Positions 26,096-34,399 are shown, numbered from the stretch's first letter. The stretch is DNA of 43,193 nt from Lachnospiraceae bacterium MD308 (GCA_000403475.2 KE159795.1:304853-348045), one strand, 5' to 3'. Notes: a model not told the origin generated them from the sequence alone. Numbers and translations are program-made.

Positions 26096-27208
26096 TTAAT
26101 TCCCGCCTGCCGCCGGCGTGCCCGGGCAGGCCAGAGTATACACGTTATCATAATTTTCCCTGTGATAATACTGAACCCGGCCGCTTTCCTGGTGATACAC
26201 GATGCTCCATTCTGTGGATTCAAATTCCCCAAAGTTTCCTTTACTTACACTGCTTAACGCATCCCTCATATCCTCAGGAGAAAAGGTTTCTTTTTCATTA
26301 AGAAGACCACAAAGGATTTCGAATCTCTTATGTGACTGCTCAGTTCCAACGCCCTGCTTTTCTCCTTCTGCCAGATAAAAGTTCGTAACGACAGGCGTTT
26401 CTGTCACGTTCATTTTATGATCCACATATTCCACAGCCACGCTTCTCCCGCTTCGATCAGCAATCGCGAAATGTACCATCATTCCCATAGACGCATGCAG
26501 GTCATACTGTCCAAGCAGCTTAAGAGCCTCGTCAACACTGTCCGCCTGATCAAGCAGCAGGCGGACTGCCGTAGTGGTGGTAATATCCGGCCTGTCTGTA
26601 TTCTGTTCAATCGTACCGGAATCCTGTATCATATTGACCGCTACTGCCAGCCCCTTTTCATTCATACCGTCAAGCGGAGCGTAAAGGCTTACCAGCGCCT
26701 GAATATGATCCGGCAGCTTATTTACCGGAATGCCTGTGCCGGAAAGAAAGTCAAAGTTCACGGTAGAGATTGACGCATAGCCGTTTTCCGGTGTGGATGC
26801 CACAATTAAAGCTTCACAGGCCTGCCAGTCAAAATTCCTTCCAAACATCGGCGCACCGTCTTCTCCTGTAGCTGCCAGGGTACTGCACCCAAACGGATTG
26901 CCTCCAAACAAAATCCCTAATGTATCTTCTCCCAGATGACCGGCAAGGAACTCTATCACTTCCTCATCGCTTGATGCTCCGCCCTGTTCTAAGAATTGTT
27001 CAAATCCATCGTTCCCTTCAAAATTCACCACAGACAGTCCCGGCGCAAGCTTCATGATATCCTCTCCCGGCATTAACATCTCTGTCCCTTCACGGTCTGC
27101 TGTCGAATCGGTATGTTGGTTCTCTGTATGATTCCTCCCACAGCCTGACAATAAAGAAGTAACTGTCAGGACGGATAATAACATCCTAATAAATTTTTTC
27201 AATTTCAA
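26096..27208 (-). CDS. C45/choloylglycine-hydrolase-like Ntn hydrolase lipoprotein
   Basis: A secreted lipoprotein of about 370 residues with signal peptide MKLKKFIRMLLSVL...LSGC. The mature part resembles linear amide hydrolases of the Ntn class: FGCSTLAATGEDGAPMFGRN with probable nucleophile Cys, FDW, DGMNEKGLAVAVNM and TTAVRLLLDQADSVDEALKLL. The family includes bile-salt hydrolase, penicillin V acylase and isopenicillin N acyltransferase-like enzymes. The Cys is not at the N-terminus, so processing or a different mechanism is needed. The start is a TTG at 27208 with AAAGGGG 8 nt upstream; the ATG at 27184 is an alternative. It lies just after a small upstream gene. Confidence 0.78.
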   Translation of the reverse strand: MKLKKFIRMLLSVLTVTSLLSGCGRNHTENQHTDSTADREGTEMLMPGEDIMKLAPGLSVVNFEGNDGFEQFLEQGGASSDEEVIEFLAGHLGEDTLGILFGGNPFGCSTLAATGEDGAPMFGRNFDWQACEALIVASTPENGYASISTVNFDFLSGTGIPVNKLPDHIQALVSLYAPLDGMNEKGLAVAVNMIQDSGTIEQNTDRPDITTTTAVRLLLDQADSVDEALKLLGQYDLHASMGMMVHFAIADRSGRSVAVEYVDHKMNVTETPVVTNFYLAEGEKQGVGTEQSHKRFEILCGLLNEKETFSPEDMRDALSSVSKGNFGEFESTEWSIVYHQESGRVQYYHRENYDNVYTLACPGTPAAGGN

Positions 27209-27222
27209 TATTTCAACCCCTT

Positions 27223-27453
27223 TCAAATCAAAAAATATCCATGATCTTGATTGATTTGATAAACAAGATAGTCCAAACAGGAGATTCTCTTTTCATCTTT
27301 ATGAATACGTTTTAAAAGAGCTGACCGCTGTTTTTCTAATATTTCTAATTGTTTTTCTTTTTTGTTGTTTGCGGCAAAATCCATAAATTTTTCTATTGTT
27401 GATATATTACATCCCGCATCTTTTAAATTTTCAATTACCATTTCTGTTTTCAC
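27223..27453 (-). CDS. Small helical protein, first gene of the LysR-linked operon
   Basis: A 76-residue protein started at GTG 27453, with GAAGGAG upstream. It is mostly helical and charged (MVIENLKDAGCNISTIEKFM, then EKQLEILEKQRSALLKRIHKDEKRI) and ends in CLDYLVYQINQ. It resembles small unnamed Lachnospiraceae proteins of unknown function. There is no signal peptide. Its stop abuts the hydrolase leader. Confidence 0.6.
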   Translation of the reverse strand: MKTEMVIENLKDAGCNISTIEKFMDFAANNKKEKQLEILEKQRSALLKRIHKDEKRISCLDYLVYQINQDHGYFLI

Positions 27454-27496
27454 CTTTTTATCTCCTTCCACATTCATCAAAAATTGCCATACATTT

Positions 27497-27525
27497 ATTC
27501 TAACTTTATACTCCGTAACAAACAA
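27497..27525 (-). promoter_or_regulatory. Promoter of the LysR-linked operon (minus strand)
   Basis: On the minus strand TTGTTT (27520-27525), 17-nt spacer, TAGAAT (27497-27502). The shared 16-mer (27521-27536) overlaps and extends upstream of its -35 box, a typical place for LysR activation. Confidence 0.5.
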
Positions 27526-27536
27526 ATACTTATATC
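27521..27536. promoter_or_regulatory. Putative LysR site in the divergent promoter region
   Basis: AACAAATACTTATATC, identical to the motif at 21449-21464, lies between the divergent LysR gene and its operon. Confidence 0.5.
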
Positions 27537-27552
27537 AGATACTGTGCCATAC

Positions 27553-27582
27553 TTGAAAAGCATATGAATGTCATGTTATAAT
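27553..27582 (+). promoter_or_regulatory. Promoter of the LysR gene
   Basis: TTGAAA (27553-27558), 18-nt spacer, TATAAT (27577-27582), about 60 nt before the start codon. Confidence 0.65.
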
Positions 27583-27641
27583 ATCCCTGTATCCGAAATG
27601 AGAAAAAATATTATGGTAATCGAATTTAAGAGGTGAATCCT

Positions 27642-28520
27642 ATGGAATTGCGTGTTTTACAATATTTCCTTGCCGTTACAAGAGAACAAAGTATTTCCGG
27701 CGCTGCCGAAGCGCTCCATTTATCGCAGCCCACTCTCTCACGCCAGTTAAGGGAGATGGAAGAAGAACTGGGAAAACAGTTGATCATTCGCGGTAACCGC
27801 CGGATTACCCTGACCGAGGAAGGAATCATCCTCCGCAAAAGAGCAGAAGAAATTATGGAACTGGTAAGAAAGACAGAAAATGAAATCACATTATCCAATA
27901 ACTATATCGCCGGTGACATTACGGTAGGTGCCGGAGAAACTGACGGTGTGCGCTTTCTCACAAAGACTGCCAAAGCATTACAGGAAGATTTTCCGGATAT
28001 CCATTTCCATATTATAAGCGGAGACAGTGTAAGTGTGCTTGAAAATCTTGACCGCGGATTAATTGATTTTGGTTTGGTATTTGGTGAAGTAGATACCTCG
28101 AAATATAACATGTTGAAGGTTCCTTATAAAGATACATGGGGGGTTCTGATGCGTCATGACACAGATTTAGCAGAAAAAGAAGTTATCACCTCAGAAGACT
28201 TGCAGGACAAGCCGCTGATTCTGTCCCGTCAGCGGTCAAGTAAATCTTCTTTGATCAAATGGCTTGGAAAAAAATACGAGGATTTAAACATTGTCGGAAC
28301 ATACAATCTTCTGTTTAATGGTTCTCTCATGGTAAAAGACGGAATGGGATATGCTTTATGTTTCGATAAAATCATTCATATTACAGAGCATAGCAGCCTT
28401 TGTTTCCGTCCTTTAATGCCGGAGCTTTCAGAAGAAATGCATATCATTTGGAAAAAGTACCAGATATTTCCAAAAGCAGCCGAAAAATTCCTGCAGAAAA
28501 TGCGGCAGTTTTCAGAATAG
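27642..28520 (+). CDS. LysR family transcriptional regulator
   Basis: A 292-residue LysR regulator with an N-terminal helix-turn-helix (MELRVLQYFLAVTREQSISG, then LSQPTLSRQLREMEEELGKQL) and a periplasmic-binding-protein-like effector domain (GDITVGAGETDGVRFL, LIDFGLVFGEVD, KPLILSRQRSSKSSL). The ATG at 27642 has AGAGGTG upstream. It is transcribed away from the eight-gene set at 19149-27453, the standard layout for a LysR activator and its target operon. A 16-bp motif in the shared region recurs at 21449. Confidence 0.92.
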   Translation: MELRVLQYFLAVTREQSISGAAEALHLSQPTLSRQLREMEEELGKQLIIRGNRRITLTEEGIILRKRAEEIMELVRKTENEITLSNNYIAGDITVGAGETDGVRFLTKTAKALQEDFPDIHFHIISGDSVSVLENLDRGLIDFGLVFGEVDTSKYNMLKVPYKDTWGVLMRHDTDLAEKEVITSEDLQDKPLILSRQRSSKSSLIKWLGKKYEDLNIVGTYNLLFNGSLMVKDGMGYALCFDKIIHITEHSSLCFRPLMPELSEEMHIIWKKYQIFPKAAEKFLQKMRQFSE

Positions 28521-28534
28521 AACTTCTCTAATCA

Positions 28535-28748
28535 TCCCCCCCAAGGGCTCCGTTACTGCTCGCCTGAAAGGCGGGTATCGCAAGCTTATACTGCTCGCCG
28601 CCGCTAAAAAGCGTCTCCTTATGTTACATTTCCTACCGTTGCTACATAATACCCTCTTGCCCAAAATGCTTTATTCCATTTGTTTTGTTGCTCCGGATGC
28701 CTGTTATATATCATTAGCGTACTCTTCCCCTTTAGAGCTGGGGGGTTA
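28535..28748 (-). mobile_element. IS200/IS605-derived mini-element
   Basis: On the minus strand the frame reads LKGKSTLMIYNRHPEQQN and KWNKAFWARGYYVATVGNVT before a stop. This is the central segment of IS200-type TnpA (Y1 transposase) with the ends deleted. The flanks hold small hairpins (CGCCTttcAGGCG) and outer arms CCCCCCAAGGGCTC / GAGCTGGGGGG that pair. About 214 bp in all; it cannot code for an enzyme but could be moved by a full-length relative. Confidence 0.65.
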
Positions 28749-28754
28749 GTATTT

Positions 28755-29930
28755 TCATTTATTTACAGTTACTTTCAATAACATTTTTGCATGCATAGCA
28801 GCCATAAGAATCAGTATCGCCAGCAAATAAACCGGAAACAGGGATACACTGATATGTTTTGCGATAAATCCGAAGATTGGCGGCATGAAACAGGTTCCCA
28901 CATAGGCGGATGCCATTTGTACGCCAATCATAGCCTGTGACTTATCCGCCCCAAAATGTTCCGGCGTAGAATGTATAATGGAAGGATAAACCGGAGCGCA
29001 GCCCAGCCCAACCAAAATCAATCCTAATAATGAGCCTGTGTTGCCAAACGGCAAAAACAAAAACGCGATGCCAGACAAGATAAAGCCTTGTCCAAGCCGT
29101 ATCATCTGCGTATCATTTAACTTTAATGTCAAAAATCCGCTGAAAGCCCTGCCTGCCGTAATCCCCATAAAAAACAGGCTCGCAAACCCTGCGGCAGTTT
29201 CTGCTGACAATCCCCGGCACAGCACAAGGTAGCTGCTTGCCCATAAGCCGGTTGTCTGTTCAAGGGCACAGTAACAGAAAAATGTAATCATGACTTCTTT
29301 TGCCCCCGGAATTTTAACAATCTGACGCAAGGAAAGGGGTTGGGCTGTTATTTCTTTTTCCGCCTTCCCCATATCATGGTTAATCTGCTTTTTCCACAAT
29401 GGCAGGCTAAAAATCAACACAACGGTCAATGCAGCCTGAAGGACGGCGATATAGCGATAGCCCATATTCCACCCCTGCCCGCCGGTCAGGGCATAGCCCA
29501 TGATATACGGGCCAAGAGAAGCTCCAACGCCCCACATACAATGCAGCCAGCTCATATGCCTGCTTGCATAATGGAGGGCAACATAGTTATTCAAGGAAGC
29601 GTCCACACTTCCGGCACCAAGCCCATAAGGAACGGCCCATAAACATAATGCAGCATAGGAATGGCTGATCGAAAACCCAAACAATGCTGCAGCAGTCATT
29701 AATACACTGGCAGCTGTAACTTTGCCCGTTCCAAATCTTCTGGTCAGTCTGTCGCTTTGCAGACTGGAAACAATCGTCCCTGCAGCGATAATCATGGAAA
29801 TACCGCCTGCATGGGAAACCGGCACGGAAAGCTCCTGATACATTGCCGGCCACGCGGAACCTAACAGGGAATCTGGAAGCCCCAGACTAATAAAAGCAAG
29901 ATAAATGATAACCAACAGTAAATGAATCAT
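28755..29930 (-). CDS. MFS transporter
   Basis: A 391-residue transporter with 12 hydrophobic segments. The start is the ATG at 29930 (MIHLLLVIIYLAFISLGLPD) with AGGAGG upstream; the frame's upstream extension has no ribosome site. The loop SDRLTRRFGTGKV after helix 2 is the MFS signature. It resembles FucP/NarK-like sugar or organic-acid carriers (GLPDSLLGSAWPAMYQELSV). It is divergent from an AraC regulator, 119 bp away, which probably controls it. Confidence 0.87.
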   Translation of the reverse strand: MIHLLLVIIYLAFISLGLPDSLLGSAWPAMYQELSVPVSHAGGISMIIAAGTIVSSLQSDRLTRRFGTGKVTAASVLMTAAALFGFSISHSYAALCLWAVPYGLGAGSVDASLNNYVALHYASRHMSWLHCMWGVGASLGPYIMGYALTGGQGWNMGYRYIAVLQAALTVVLIFSLPLWKKQINHDMGKAEKEITAQPLSLRQIVKIPGAKEVMITFFCYCALEQTTGLWASSYLVLCRGLSAETAAGFASLFFMGITAGRAFSGFLTLKLNDTQMIRLGQGFILSGIAFLFLPFGNTGSLLGLILVGLGCAPVYPSIIHSTPEHFGADKSQAMIGVQMASAYVGTCFMPPIFGFIAKHISVSLFPVYLLAILILMAAMHAKMLLKVTVNK

Positions 29931-30049
29931 TCTATTATCCTCCTGTGTCTCTTTATTTATCAAAAGAATACCGTCAAGTGATACTTGATACAATACATTT
30001 TCAGACGTATAATATAAAAAAAACGACAAACAGGAAGGCAAGCAAAAAT

Positions 30050-30940
30050 ATGGCATTACAAGAATGTGGATTAAACCTGAATAAAGTATCAAAAGAGCTC
30101 CAACCTCATGGAACCACCCAATTCCCCTGTGCTGGGTATTGTTCCTCCCACACGAACAGACCGGAAGACGTTATCCCATGGCACTGGCATGAGGAGATTG
30201 AAATTGTGTATATAGAAAATGGGCAGATGAATGTAAAGATACCGTCAAATACTTTCTTTTTGGAAAAGGGAGACTGTATTGTTATCAATTCAAATATCCT
30301 TCATTATGCGGCGGCTGTCACGGAATGTAAACTTCGCTCCCTCGTTTTCAACCAGATACTCATTACCGGAAATGAGGATCTTGTATTTGCAAAAAAATAT
30401 ATACAGCCGCTATTAACCCGTAATGGATTTTCCCATTATTTTATAAAAGCAGGCAAGAATGGAAATGTGACGGACTGGTTTAACTGCGCATTTGAAGCTC
30501 TTGCGCAGGACTGCTACGGACATGAATTTACCGTTCGGGATAATTTATCCCGTATCTGTCTTTTTTTATATGGAGAATTGAATCTGCAAACGGATATGCA
30601 AAATATTCCGCCAAGCCAGGACAATCTCCGTATCAGAAAAATGCTTGCCTATATCCACAAAAATTTTGCTGATGATATATCCTTGTCGGAAATTTCAAGC
30701 GCCGCCGACATTAGTGAAAGGGAAAGCCTGCGCTGTTTTAAGAAAACAATCCAGCTTTCCCCGATCCAGTATTTGTTAAAATATCGGATTATGCAGGGGG
30801 CTGAAATGTTGCGAAAGCATCCAGCAGACAGCATATCAGAAATCGCAACCCTATGCGGTTTTGACAGTCCCAGCAATTTTGCTAAAATATTTAAGCGTTT
30901 TTATAACTGCACACCACGAGAATATAGAAGTATCCGCTGA
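30050..30940 (+). CDS. AraC family transcriptional regulator
   Basis: A 296-residue regulator. The N-terminal cupin-like binding domain (VIPWHWHEEIEIVYIENG, FFLEKGDCIVINSNILHY) senses a small ligand. The C-terminal AraC pair of helix-turn-helix motifs (DISLSEISSAADISERE and SISEIATLCGFDSPSNFAK, then YNCTPREYR) binds DNA. The ATG at 30050 has AGGAAGG upstream at longer spacing; an alternative start at TTG/ATG further 5' extends over the promoter and is unlikely. The divergent MFS gene is the likely target. Confidence 0.9.
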   Translation: MALQECGLNLNKVSKELQPHGTTQFPCAGYCSSHTNRPEDVIPWHWHEEIEIVYIENGQMNVKIPSNTFFLEKGDCIVINSNILHYAAAVTECKLRSLVFNQILITGNEDLVFAKKYIQPLLTRNGFSHYFIKAGKNGNVTDWFNCAFEALAQDCYGHEFTVRDNLSRICLFLYGELNLQTDMQNIPPSQDNLRIRKMLAYIHKNFADDISLSEISSAADISERESLRCFKKTIQLSPIQYLLKYRIMQGAEMLRKHPADSISEIATLCGFDSPSNFAKIFKRFYNCTPREYRSIR

Positions 30941-31023
30941 AAATTCACGTATATACTGGGAAATCCTTCCTTTTCATGATACAATGACTATATTTGAATC
31001 ATCCAACGAAAGGAGCCCTCTTT

Positions 31024-31488
31024 ATGGAAAACTATAAAATCACCAGGCTCACCGACTGCCCCGCCTTAAAAGACCGAGCCGCAGATTGGTTCGGCAGCAA
31101 ATGGAGCATTCCCCTTGCCGCCTACCAGGAAAGCATGTCTGAGGCGCTTACCGGAACTTCCCCCGTTCCCCAGTGGTACCTCGCTCTGGACGGTGAGGAG
31201 ATCATCGGGGGCCTTGGAGTCATCGAAAATGACTTTCACGGCAGAAAAGACCTTGCGCCAAACGTATGCGCCGTCTATGTGGAAGAACCGTACCGCTGCC
31301 GGGGCATTGCCGGCGAGCTTTTAAAAACCGTCTGTGACGACATGGCAGCGCAGGGCATCGATACCCTCTATCTCCTGACCGACCATACCTCCTTTTACGA
31401 AAGGTACGGCTGGGAATACTACTGCCCTGTGCAGGGAGACGGCGAGACAGAAATGAGCCGGATGTACATCCACAGGCAGAACCCGTAA
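31024..31488 (+). CDS. GNAT family N-acetyltransferase
   Basis: A 154-residue acetyltransferase. The acetyl-CoA site is CAVYVEEPYRCRGIAGELLK (R/Q-x-x-G-x-A/G), followed by TLYLLTDHTSFYERYGWEYY. AAAGGAG precedes the ATG. It is followed by the 64-bp repeat, a DAK2-like fragment and ogt, all on the same strand. Substrate unknown. Confidence 0.9.
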   Translation: MENYKITRLTDCPALKDRAADWFGSKWSIPLAAYQESMSEALTGTSPVPQWYLALDGEEIIGGLGVIENDFHGRKDLAPNVCAVYVEEPYRCRGIAGELLKTVCDDMAAQGIDTLYLLTDHTSFYERYGWEYYCPVQGDGETEMSRMYIHRQNP

Positions 31489-31492
31489 AGCT

Positions 31493-31557
31493 GCGGCAGC
31501 AGCCAGATGTACATGCAAGCCATGCCCGCCTGGCTCGTTGCCCGCAAAAATAAAACC
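31493..31557 (+). repeat. Dispersed repeat, copy B
   Basis: Matches 19733-19796 with 54 of 65 aligned columns. It fills the gap between the GNAT gene and the next gene, directly before the latter's ribosome site. Confidence 0.8.
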
Positions 31558-31569
31558 GGAGGATATGAT

Positions 31570-31821
31570 ATGTTAGAATTCAAATACGACACCCAATTGC
31601 TCATCGAGGGAGAAAATCTTGATGAAGACACAATCAGCGATTATTTCACGGAAAACTTTCACGGCGACTGCCTTCTTGCCGTGGGGGATGAAGAACTGGT
31701 TAAAATCCACTTTCACACTAACGAACCATGGAAAGTCCTTGAATACTGCGCCTCCCTCGGCGAAATCCACGATATTGTCATCGAGGACATGGACAGGCAG
31801 TCAAGAGGATTAAAAGGATAG
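31570..31821 (+). CDS. Stand-alone DAK2/FakA C-terminal-like domain protein
   Basis: An 83-residue protein (MLEFKYDTQLLIEGENLDED..., GDCLLAVGDEELVKIHFHTN, WKVLEYCASLGEIHDIVIED). It resembles the C-terminal segment of FakA/YloV-type DAK2 proteins (with the VHTN-like element) but lacks the kinase domain. The start is the ATG at 31570 with GGAGG 8 nt upstream. It probably acts in a complex or is regulatory; no catalytic role can be assigned. Confidence 0.65.
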   Translation: MLEFKYDTQLLIEGENLDEDTISDYFTENFHGDCLLAVGDEELVKIHFHTNEPWKVLEYCASLGEIHDIVIEDMDRQSRGLKG

Positions 31822-31830
31822 GAGGGCAAA

Positions 31831-32334
31831 ATGACTTACACATACCACTATGCCTCACCCTTGGGCGGCATCACCCTTGCCAGTGACGGCCGGCATTTAA
31901 CCGGCCTCTGGTTTGACGGGCAAAAATACTTCGGCAGCACTCTGGAAAAGGCCCACGAGCCAAAAGACCTCCCGGTTTTTTCACAGGCTGCCGAATGGCT
32001 TGACCTTTATTTCAGCGGGAAAGACCCTATGTCCACTCCCCCGCTGTCTTTAAACGGCACGCCTTTCCAAAAATCCGTGTGGGAAATCCTTCTTTCCATC
32101 CCTTACGGAAAGACTATGACCTACAAAGAGATTGCGAGAAAAATCGCCCAAAAGCAAGGGCTTTCCTCCATGTCCGCCCAGGCGGTGGGCGGCGCCGTCG
32201 GCCATAACCCGATCTCCCTCATCATCCCCTGCCACCGGGTAGTGGGCTCAGACGGGAGCCTTACCGGCTACGCAGGAGGAACCGAAAAAAAAGAAAAGCT
32301 GCTTATGATGGAAACATCCGGCCTTTCATTTTAA
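31831..32334 (+). CDS. ogt: Methylated-DNA--protein-cysteine methyltransferase
   Basis: A 167-residue Ogt/Ada-C protein: active-site motif IPCHRVVG, helix-turn-helix (YGKTMTYKEIARKIAQKQG), and the ending SLTGYAGGTEKKEKLL. It removes O6-alkyl groups from guanine to its own cysteine. GGAGG lies before the ATG. It follows the DAK2-like gene by 9 nt. A terminator comes next. Confidence 0.93.
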   Translation: MTYTYHYASPLGGITLASDGRHLTGLWFDGQKYFGSTLEKAHEPKDLPVFSQAAEWLDLYFSGKDPMSTPPLSLNGTPFQKSVWEILLSIPYGKTMTYKEIARKIAQKQGLSSMSAQAVGGAVGHNPISLIIPCHRVVGSDGSLTGYAGGTEKKEKLLMMETSGLSF

Positions 32335-32341
32335 ACAGACA

Positions 32342-32371
32342 GACGCAGATACTTGGGAAAAGCATCTGCGT
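32342..32371. terminator. Bidirectional terminator between ogt and mrp
   Basis: GACGCAGAT / ATCTGCGTC pairs across a 12-nt loop, with T-rich sequence on both outer sides, so it can end both convergent genes. Confidence 0.75.
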
Positions 32372-32423
32372 CCTTGTCTTCTATTAAGATTAAATTGTAA
32401 AATGAAGAACCAAAAAGTACCTT

Positions 32424-33254
32424 CTATATAGACAGCTCGGAAAGATAATCGTTCTCCACCTCTGAAAACTTCTCTTTCTCCACAGCCTCCGCAAGAGCCG
32501 CATCTATAGGCATCTTCCCAAGCACCGGAATATTAAGCTCCGCCGCCACTTCCTCCACGCGGCTCTCCCCGAATACGGAAATCTTCTTCCCGCAGTCCGG
32601 ACATACAAGGTAACTGTAGTTTTCAACGATTCCAAGTACCGGAATATTCATCTGCTGCGCCATGCCATGGGCCTTTTTCACAATCATCTTCACCAGATCC
32701 TGGGGCGAGGACACGATCACCACGCCGTCTACCGGGAGCGATTGGAACACCGTCAGCGGAACGTCGCCTGTTCCGGGAGGCATGTCCACAAACAGATAGT
32801 CAAGCTCTCCCCACATCACATCCGTCCAGAACTGGGTCACCACATTGGCAATGACCGGCCCCCTCCAGATGACCGGGTCCGACTCATTCTCCAGCAGAAG
32901 ATTGATAGACATAATCTTCGTACCGTCCGCCGCCTCCCTTGGGAAAATCCCGCTCTCATCGCCGAGAGCTTTCTCGTGGATACCGTACATCTTCGGGATG
33001 GACGGCCCCGTAATGTCCGCATCCAGAATCCCTACTTTATACCCTTTCTTTCGCATCATCCTTGCCAGGGACGCCGTCACCATCGACTTTCCAACGCCTC
33101 CCTTGCCGCTGACCACTCCGATAACCTTCTTAATATCGGAAAACTGATTTGCAGGTTTCCGAAAATCCACCGGCTTGCTGCCGCAGGAATCTGCATGGGC
33201 GCACCCCGCGCAGTCAGACGGCGAGCAGCCGTTTTGCTGTTGTTCCTCAGCCAT
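32424..33254 (-). CDS. Mrp/NBP35 family iron-sulphur carrier ATPase
   Basis: A 276-residue P-loop protein: N-terminal Cys cluster CSPSDCAGCAHADSC, deviant Walker A GVVSGKGGVGKSMV, DADITGPSIPKMYG, VDMPPGTGD, and a C-terminal CPDCGKK. It assembles and delivers Fe-S clusters. The start is the ATG at 33254; the frame upstream has no signal. It lies 53 nt downstream of ridA, possibly transcribed with it. Confidence 0.92.
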   Translation of the reverse strand: MAEEQQQNGCSPSDCAGCAHADSCGSKPVDFRKPANQFSDIKKVIGVVSGKGGVGKSMVTASLARMMRKKGYKVGILDADITGPSIPKMYGIHEKALGDESGIFPREAADGTKIMSINLLLENESDPVIWRGPVIANVVTQFWTDVMWGELDYLFVDMPPGTGDVPLTVFQSLPVDGVVIVSSPQDLVKMIVKKAHGMAQQMNIPVLGIVENYSYLVCPDCGKKISVFGESRVEEVAAELNIPVLGKMPIDAALAEAVEKEKFSEVENDYLSELSI

Positions 33255-33306
33255 AACATCCACCTTACCTTTCAAAAATCTAAAGGGCAGACATGCTGCC
33301 CTTCCA

Positions 33307-33681
33307 TTACTCAACCGCCGCGATAACCTCAATCTCACACAGCACATTCTTCGGCAGCGTCTTCACCGCCACGCAGCTCCTTGCCGGCTTGGATGTAAAA
33401 TACTTCGCATACACCTCATTGAAAGCTGCAAAATCACCCATATCCGCCAGAAAGCATGTAGTCTTGAGAACCTTGTCAAAGGAAGTTCCCGCCGCCTTAA
33501 GAACCTCGCCCATATTCTTGCATGCCTGTTCCGTCTGCTCCGCAATAGTCTCCGCCTCAACTGTATCCGTAGCCGGATTGATCGGAATCTGCCCGGCAGA
33601 ATAGAATATCCCATTGTGAACATACCCCTGTGAATACGGCCCCAACGCCTTCGGCGCCTTATCTGTCGCTACTACTTTCAT
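33307..33681 (-). CDS. ridA: RidA family deaminase
   Basis: A 124-residue RidA/YjgF protein, which hydrolyses reactive enamines and imines from pyridoxal enzymes. Signature segments: KAPKALGPYSQGYVHNGIFY, GQIPINPATD, ARSCVAVKTLPKNVLCEIEVIA with the conserved Arg, and the final Glu. AAAGGAG lies upstream of the ATG. Family-typical length. Confidence 0.95.
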   Translation of the reverse strand: MKVVATDKAPKALGPYSQGYVHNGIFYSAGQIPINPATDTVEAETIAEQTEQACKNMGEVLKAAGTSFDKVLKTTCFLADMGDFAAFNEVYAKYFTSKPARSCVAVKTLPKNVLCEIEVIAAVE

Positions 33682-33820
33682 AATAAATTCTCCTTTTCTT
33701 TATCAATAAATAGATGTTGCTGTCTCCTATTGTACTACCTTTTCATTGCCATTATCAACCATTATTAGCAACTTTTTTTCGCGCCTGTTTTTATTCCCTG
33801 CTGGCAAGCAAAAATATCCC

Positions 33821-34399
33821 TTACTTTCCATATGCTTTCAATTCTTCAATCATTCTCCACAGATTACATCCGATATTGTCTATCAGATCATTTTCATCAC
33901 TGGAAAATTTTTTCGCTTGTTCTACAGCTTTCTCAATATACGGCATATATTTTTCAGCAAAATTAATACCTCTTTTCCCATGATGGGCTCTGTCTGACAC
34001 TTCTTTACTCACAAAAGTATGCTGTTCTGAAATCTTTTTATTTTCTTTAATCTCATCCAACCGCTCACCAAATTCTTTCTCTATGTCCGCCAAATGCATC
34101 AAAAGCCAGAACTCAAAACATGGATTTGCAATAAAACATTTATATCCATTATCCCTGCAATGCCTGATACAATCAAACATATTTGTTTCGGAATGGGTTT
34201 GTGCATCTCTGTCGACCAGCACAGCAAATTCATCCAATTCTTCATTATATTTTCTCAGGTATCTCCGATAATTGATATCATAGCCAATCTTTTTCAGTTC
34301 TCCTTCTACAGACAGAAAAATCCTTTTTTCTGGAAGAACCTTCTGGCTTTCCTCTTCCCGATCATAGACAGTCGACATCAATCTGTAACGATTACGCAT
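33821..34399 (-). CDS. RloB-like (AbiLii-type) protein
   Basis: A 192-residue RloB family protein. IFLSVEGELKK holds the Glu of a TOPRIM-like motif and FAVLVDRDAQ the D-x-D. NPCFEFWLLMHLAD is the family's hallmark, with later helices (HHGKRGINFAEKYMPYIEKA). Its ATG overlaps the last 8 nt of the ATPase gene, so the two are translated together. With RloA-type ATPases it forms the AbiL-like abortive infection pair. It is likely a nuclease effector or ATPase-controlled toxin. Confidence 0.83.
   Translation of the reverse strand: MRNRYRLMSTVYDREEESQKVLPEKRIFLSVEGELKKIGYDINYRRYLRKYNEELDEFAVLVDRDAQTHSETNMFDCIRHCRDNGYKCFIANPCFEFWLLMHLADIEKEFGERLDEIKENKKISEQHTFVSKEVSDRAHHGKRGINFAEKYMPYIEKAVEQAKKFSSDENDLIDNIGCNLWRMIEELKAYGK

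Noticed and set aside
33787-33815. Third copy of the 64-bp repeat
   Set aside because: Only TTTTTATTCCC and a GCAAGCAAAA-like core match; too short to count.
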